From positions 1 to 8,063 of the forward strand of contig JABJCS010000116.1 of NCBI GenBank assembly GCA_018665505.1: DNA of 8,063 nucleotides. The letters are read 5' to 3'. Positions 5,481 through 8,063 of the stretch are shown here, piece by piece. Position 1 is the stretch's first letter, and each line of letters starts with the position of its first letter. This stretch comes from Alphaproteobacteria bacterium. GTDB lineage: Bacteria; Pseudomonadota; Alphaproteobacteria; UBA8366. The translations under genes were made by a program, and so were the position numbers. The notes under the pieces are model-generated. The model was not told where the DNA came from and searched no databases. It saw only the letters and a program-made list of their open reading frames with translations.

Positions 5481-6193
5481 GCGTTTGGACCGCAACCGTT
5501 CTCACCCTGTTTCCCGACATGTTTCCGGGATTCTTGGGGCACTCCTTGCCCGGGACGGCATTGTCAGATGGTAAATGGGTTTTGGAAGCGCAGGATATTC
5601 GCGACCAAGCCGCGGATCGTCATCGCAGCGTCGACGACACGCCCTTCGGGGGCGGAGCTGGCATGGTGATGCGGGCGGATATCGTGGATGCGGCGCTCAA
5701 TGCCGCGGACGCGGGAAATCGGCCGGAAATATATCTCTCGCCGAGAGGCCGCCATCTCGACCAAGCCATGGTTGAGGAGTTTGCCTCCGGCGACGGCGTA
5801 GTTCTGGTATGCGGACGTTATGAAGGCCTAGACGAGCGGGTCATCGAGGCGCGCGGCATGCGGGAAGTCAGTCTCGGCGATTTCGTTTTGTCGGGTGGCG
5901 AAGGGGCGGCGATGTCGCTCATCGACGCTTGCGTCCGGTTGTTGCCAGGCGTTCTCGGCGCGCCGGAATCGCTGGCGGAGGAAAGTTTTCAATCGGGGCT
6001 CTTGGAATATCCCCAATACACACGTCCCGCCGAATGGCAGGGCAGAGCGGTGCCTGAGGTATTACTCAGCGGGCACCATGAACGGATTCAACACTGGCGG
6101 CTTGCACAGGCCCAGAAAACGACTCGCGAACGGCGTGTTGATCTCTGGTCCCGGTATGTCGCTGGACTCAACGAAGCGAGGGTTTCGTCATGA
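5477..6193 (+). CDS. trmD: tRNA (guanine-37-N1)-methyltransferase TrmD
   Basis: TrmD transfers methyl from SAM to N1 of G37 in tRNAs with G36G37, which prevents +1 frameshifting. It works as a dimer with a deep trefoil knot (SPOUT fold). The 238-residue protein has the family motifs TLFPDMF near the N-terminus, [13 protein letters not shown] (53-65), YLSPRG (86-91), [11 protein letters not shown] (112-122), GDFVLSGGE (134-142) and LEYPQYTRP (176-184). Arg154 is conserved at the E. coli position. Position 169, the catalytic Asp in E. coli, is Glu here (codon GAA at 5981-5983); alignment by spacing from Arg154 leaves no gap. The length is slightly under E. coli (255), the difference being the C-terminal end. 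AGGAGG (5464-5469) is a strong ribosome-binding site, and both ends overlap neighbours by ATGA. Confidence 0.96.
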   Translation: MSVWTATVLTLFPDMFPGFLGHSLPGTALSDGKWVLEAQDIRDQAADRHRSVDDTPFGGGAGMVMRADIVDAALNAADAGNRPEIYLSPRGRHLDQAMVEEFASGDGVVLVCGRYEGLDERVIEARGMREVSLGDFVLSGGEGAAMSLIDACVRLLPGVLGAPESLAEESFQSGLLEYPQYTRPAEWQGRAVPEVLLSGHHERIQHWRLAQAQKTTRERRVDLWSRYVAGLNEARVSS

Positions 6194-6624
6194 ATATTAT
6201 CGAACAATTGGAAGCCGAACAGATCGAAAAATTGGTGGCCGAACGACCGGTCCCAGAATTTGGTCCAGGAGATACCTTGCGTGTGAACGTGAAGGTCGTT
6301 GAAGGTACGCGGGAACGTGTACAGGCCTTCGAGGGTGTTTGCATCGCGCGGCGTAACGCCGGCGTTAACAGCGCCTTCACGGTCCGCAAGATTAGCTATG
6401 GCGAGGGCGTGGAACGCGTATTCCCGCTCTATAGCCCACGGATTGAATCGATCGATGTGGTGCGCCGCGGCGATGTCCGTCGTGCCAAGCTCTATTACCT
6501 GCGCGGCCGCCGCGGTAAGAGCGCGCGGATTGCCGAGAAGGCGACGCGCCGCGATGTCGAAGTGCCGTCGACCGGCACGCCGGCACCGGCACCGACAGTC
6601 GAGGCGCCTGCAAGCGAGGATTGA
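6190..6624 (+). CDS. rplS: 50S ribosomal protein bL19
   Basis: bL19 sits at the interface of the 30S and 50S subunits. The 144-residue protein shows the full family pattern: [99 protein letters not shown] read in that order with no gap. The core ends near residue 118; the remaining 26 residues (TR-R-D-V-E-V-P then a Pro/Ala/Thr-rich stretch ending ASED) are a lineage-type extension over the 115-residue E. coli protein. GAGGG (6178-6182) lies 7 nt before the ATG, which overlaps the trmD stop. After the stop are 56 bases with no convincing terminator, so read-through into leuC is likely. Confidence 0.97.
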   Translation: MNIIEQLEAEQIEKLVAERPVPEFGPGDTLRVNVKVVEGTRERVQAFEGVCIARRNAGVNSAFTVRKISYGEGVERVFPLYSPRIESIDVVRRGDVRRAKLYYLRGRRGKSARIAEKATRRDVEVPSTGTPAPAPTVEAPASED

Positions 6625-6680
6625 TCTCGGCCGCTGGCGATAGAAGATTAAGAGTCTTACTTAAGGAATGAGGACGGAAC

Positions 6681-8063
6681 ATGGCGACGCCCCGCACGCT
6701 TCTCGATAAAATTTGGGAATCGCATTTGGTCGATCAACAAGAGGACGGCACCTGCCTGCTCTATATCGACCGACATATCATTCATGAGGTGACGAGCCCG
6801 CAGCCTTTCGAAGGGTTGAGCATGGCGGGCCGGAAGGTCCGGCGTCCGGAACTCACCTTGGCGGTGATCGATCACAATATCGCCACCGACCTGAATGAAG
6901 ACATTCCGGAAGACTCGCAACTTCAGATCGATACCTTGCGACGGAACTGTGCCGATTTCGGCGTCGAGCTCTTCGAAGTTGATGATCCTCGCAACGGCAT
7001 CGTCCATATCATCGGTCCGGAGCAGGCCTTCACGTTGCCGGGCGTCACCTTGGTATGCGGCGATAGCCACACGGCGACGCACGGGGCGCTCGGGGCTTTG
7101 GCGTTTGGCATCGGCACGTCCGAGGTCGAGCATGTCATGGCCAGCCAGACGCTGTTGCAAGCACCGGTCAAAAGCATGCGTGTCACCGTAAATGGCGAGT
7201 TACCGGCGGCATGCACGGCGAAGGATCTGATCCTTGCGTTGATCGGTAAGATCGGCACCGGCGGCGGTACTGGCCACGTTATTGAATACACCGGCCCGGC
7301 CATCAGTGCCTTGTCGATGGAAGGCCGCATGACGGTTTCCAATATGAGCATAGAGGCGGGTGCACGCGCGGGCTTAATCGCGCCGGATGAAAAGACGTTT
7401 GAGTATCTGAAAGGTCGTCCCTATGCGCCGCAGGGCGCCGATTGGGATGCTGCCGTCGCCTATTGGAAGACGCTGCCGTCCGACCCAGGTGCCAAATACG
7501 ACACTGAAGTGACCTTGGATGTCGGCGATATCGATCCGCAAGTGACATGGGGAACGAGCCCGGAAAATGTTATTTCGATCACAGGCGTTGTTCCCGACCC
7601 GAAAGATGCACCGAACGCGGATAAAGCGGCGTCGATTAAACGGTCAAACGAATATATGGGCCTGCAGCCGGGCACAAAGATGACCGATATCGAGATCGAT
7701 ACGGTTTTCGTCGGCGCTTGCACCAACGGTCGGATCGAAGATATTCGCGCCGTCGCCGAAGTCGCCAAGGGCCGCAAGGTCAAGGAAGGTATCCGCACTC
7801 TGATCGTGCCGGGCTCTGGATTGGTCAAAAAACAAGCCGAAGACGAAGGACTGGCGCAGATTCTTATCGACGCTGGATTCGATTGGCGGGAGCCCGGGTG
7901 TTCGATGTGTCTGGCGATGAACGTCGATCGTTTGCAGCCGGGCGAACGCTGCGCCGCCACCTCGAACCGTAACTTCGAAGGTCGCCAAGGCCGCGGCGGG
8001 CGCACGCATCTCGTTAGCCCCGCGATGGCGGCGGCGGCGGCGATTACGGGTAAGCTCACCGAC
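6681..8063 (+). CDS. leuC: 3-isopropylmalate dehydratase large subunit LeuC (3' end cut by window edge)
   Basis: An open frame of 461 codons runs to the last base with no stop; the E. coli protein is 466 residues, so only a few residues should be missing. LeuC with LeuD isomerises 2-isopropylmalate to 3-isopropylmalate in leucine synthesis, using an aconitase-type [4Fe-4S] cluster. The start [14 protein letters not shown] and [16 protein letters not shown] are family hallmarks, as are [40 protein letters not shown] and [14 protein letters not shown] read separately along the chain. The three cluster cysteines fall at C347 (ACTNG), C407 and C410 (GCSMC), the same numbers as in E. coli. The C-terminus has [10 protein letters not shown] and [17 protein letters not shown] (6670-6674) lies 6 nt before the ATG. 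leuD probably follows beyond the window; that is inference. Confidence 0.97.
   Translation, partial: MATPRTLLDKIWESHLVDQQEDGTCLLYIDRHIIHEVTSPQPFEGLSMAGRKVRRPELTLAVIDHNIATDLNEDIPEDSQLQIDTLRRNCADFGVELFEVDDPRNGIVHIIGPEQAFTLPGVTLVCGDSHTATHGALGALAFGIGTSEVEHVMASQTLLQAPVKSMRVTVNGELPAACTAKDLILALIGKIGTGGGTGHVIEYTGPAISALSMEGRMTVSNMSIEAGARAGLIAPDEKTFEYLKGRPYAPQGADWDAAVAYWKTLPSDPGAKYDTEVTLDVGDIDPQVTWGTSPENVISITGVVPDPKDAPNADKAASIKRSNEYMGLQPGTKMTDIEIDTVFVGACTNGRIEDIRAVAEVAKGRKVKEGIRTLIVPGSGLVKKQAEDEGLAQILIDAGFDWREPGCSMCLAMNVDRLQPGERCAATSNRNFEGRQGRGGRTHLVSPAMAAAAAITGKLTD

Noticed and set aside
8024..8043. Run of GCG codons near the end of leuC, possible microsatellite
   Set aside because: It codes the conserved alanine stretch [12 protein letters not shown] of LeuC, so the run follows from the protein sequence.

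Overview
The window looks like a stretch of alphaproteobacterial chromosome made almost entirely of housekeeping genes. The gene order ffh-rpsP-rimM-trmD-rplS followed directly by leuC, a dapF-mtaB-ftsY cluster, the long Ala/Glu-rich tail on ribosomal protein S16 and the style of the small XRE regulator all point to Alphaproteobacteria. A Rhodospirillales-like lineage is my guess; the genus cannot be read from the sequence. Coding sequence is moderately GC-rich (about 63-65% in two hand-counted stretches of ffh).

Layout. Minus strand, bases 1-2304: a tightly packed operon read right to left, dapF, mtaB, then ftsY (only its first 43 codons lie inside the window). Each junction is a 4-base ATGA overlap, and a good sigma70-like promoter lies upstream of dapF. 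Minus strand, 2327-2728: a 133-residue XRE-family helix-turn-helix regulator, clearly AT-richer than its neighbours. Bases 2729-3031 form a divergent intergenic region with promoter-like elements in both directions, a perfect 6+6 dyad near the regulator gene, and a predicted leader of roughly 110 nt with three consecutive hairpins in front of ffh. Plus strand, 3032-8063: ffh, rpsP, rimM, trmD, rplS and leuC. leuC is open at the right edge and lacks its stop codon, but is nearly complete.

How the genes work together. ffh and ftsY encode the two GTPases of co-translational membrane targeting (the SRP protein and its receptor). rpsP and rplS encode ribosomal proteins bS16 and bL19. RimM matures the 30S subunit, TrmD makes m1G37 and MtaB makes ms2t6A37 in tRNA. 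DapF (lysine and peptidoglycan precursor) and LeuC (leucine) are amino-acid biosynthesis enzymes carried in the same clusters. The theme is translation and protein export, with two biosynthetic genes attached.

I see no mobile element, CRISPR array, rRNA or tRNA gene, and nothing I would call a new biological system. The points that merit a second look are the regulator sitting between the two SRP-related clusters with its dyad, the structured ffh leader, a hairpin at the dapF start, a hairpin that embeds the ffh stop codon, and a Glu in TrmD where the catalytic Asp is expected.
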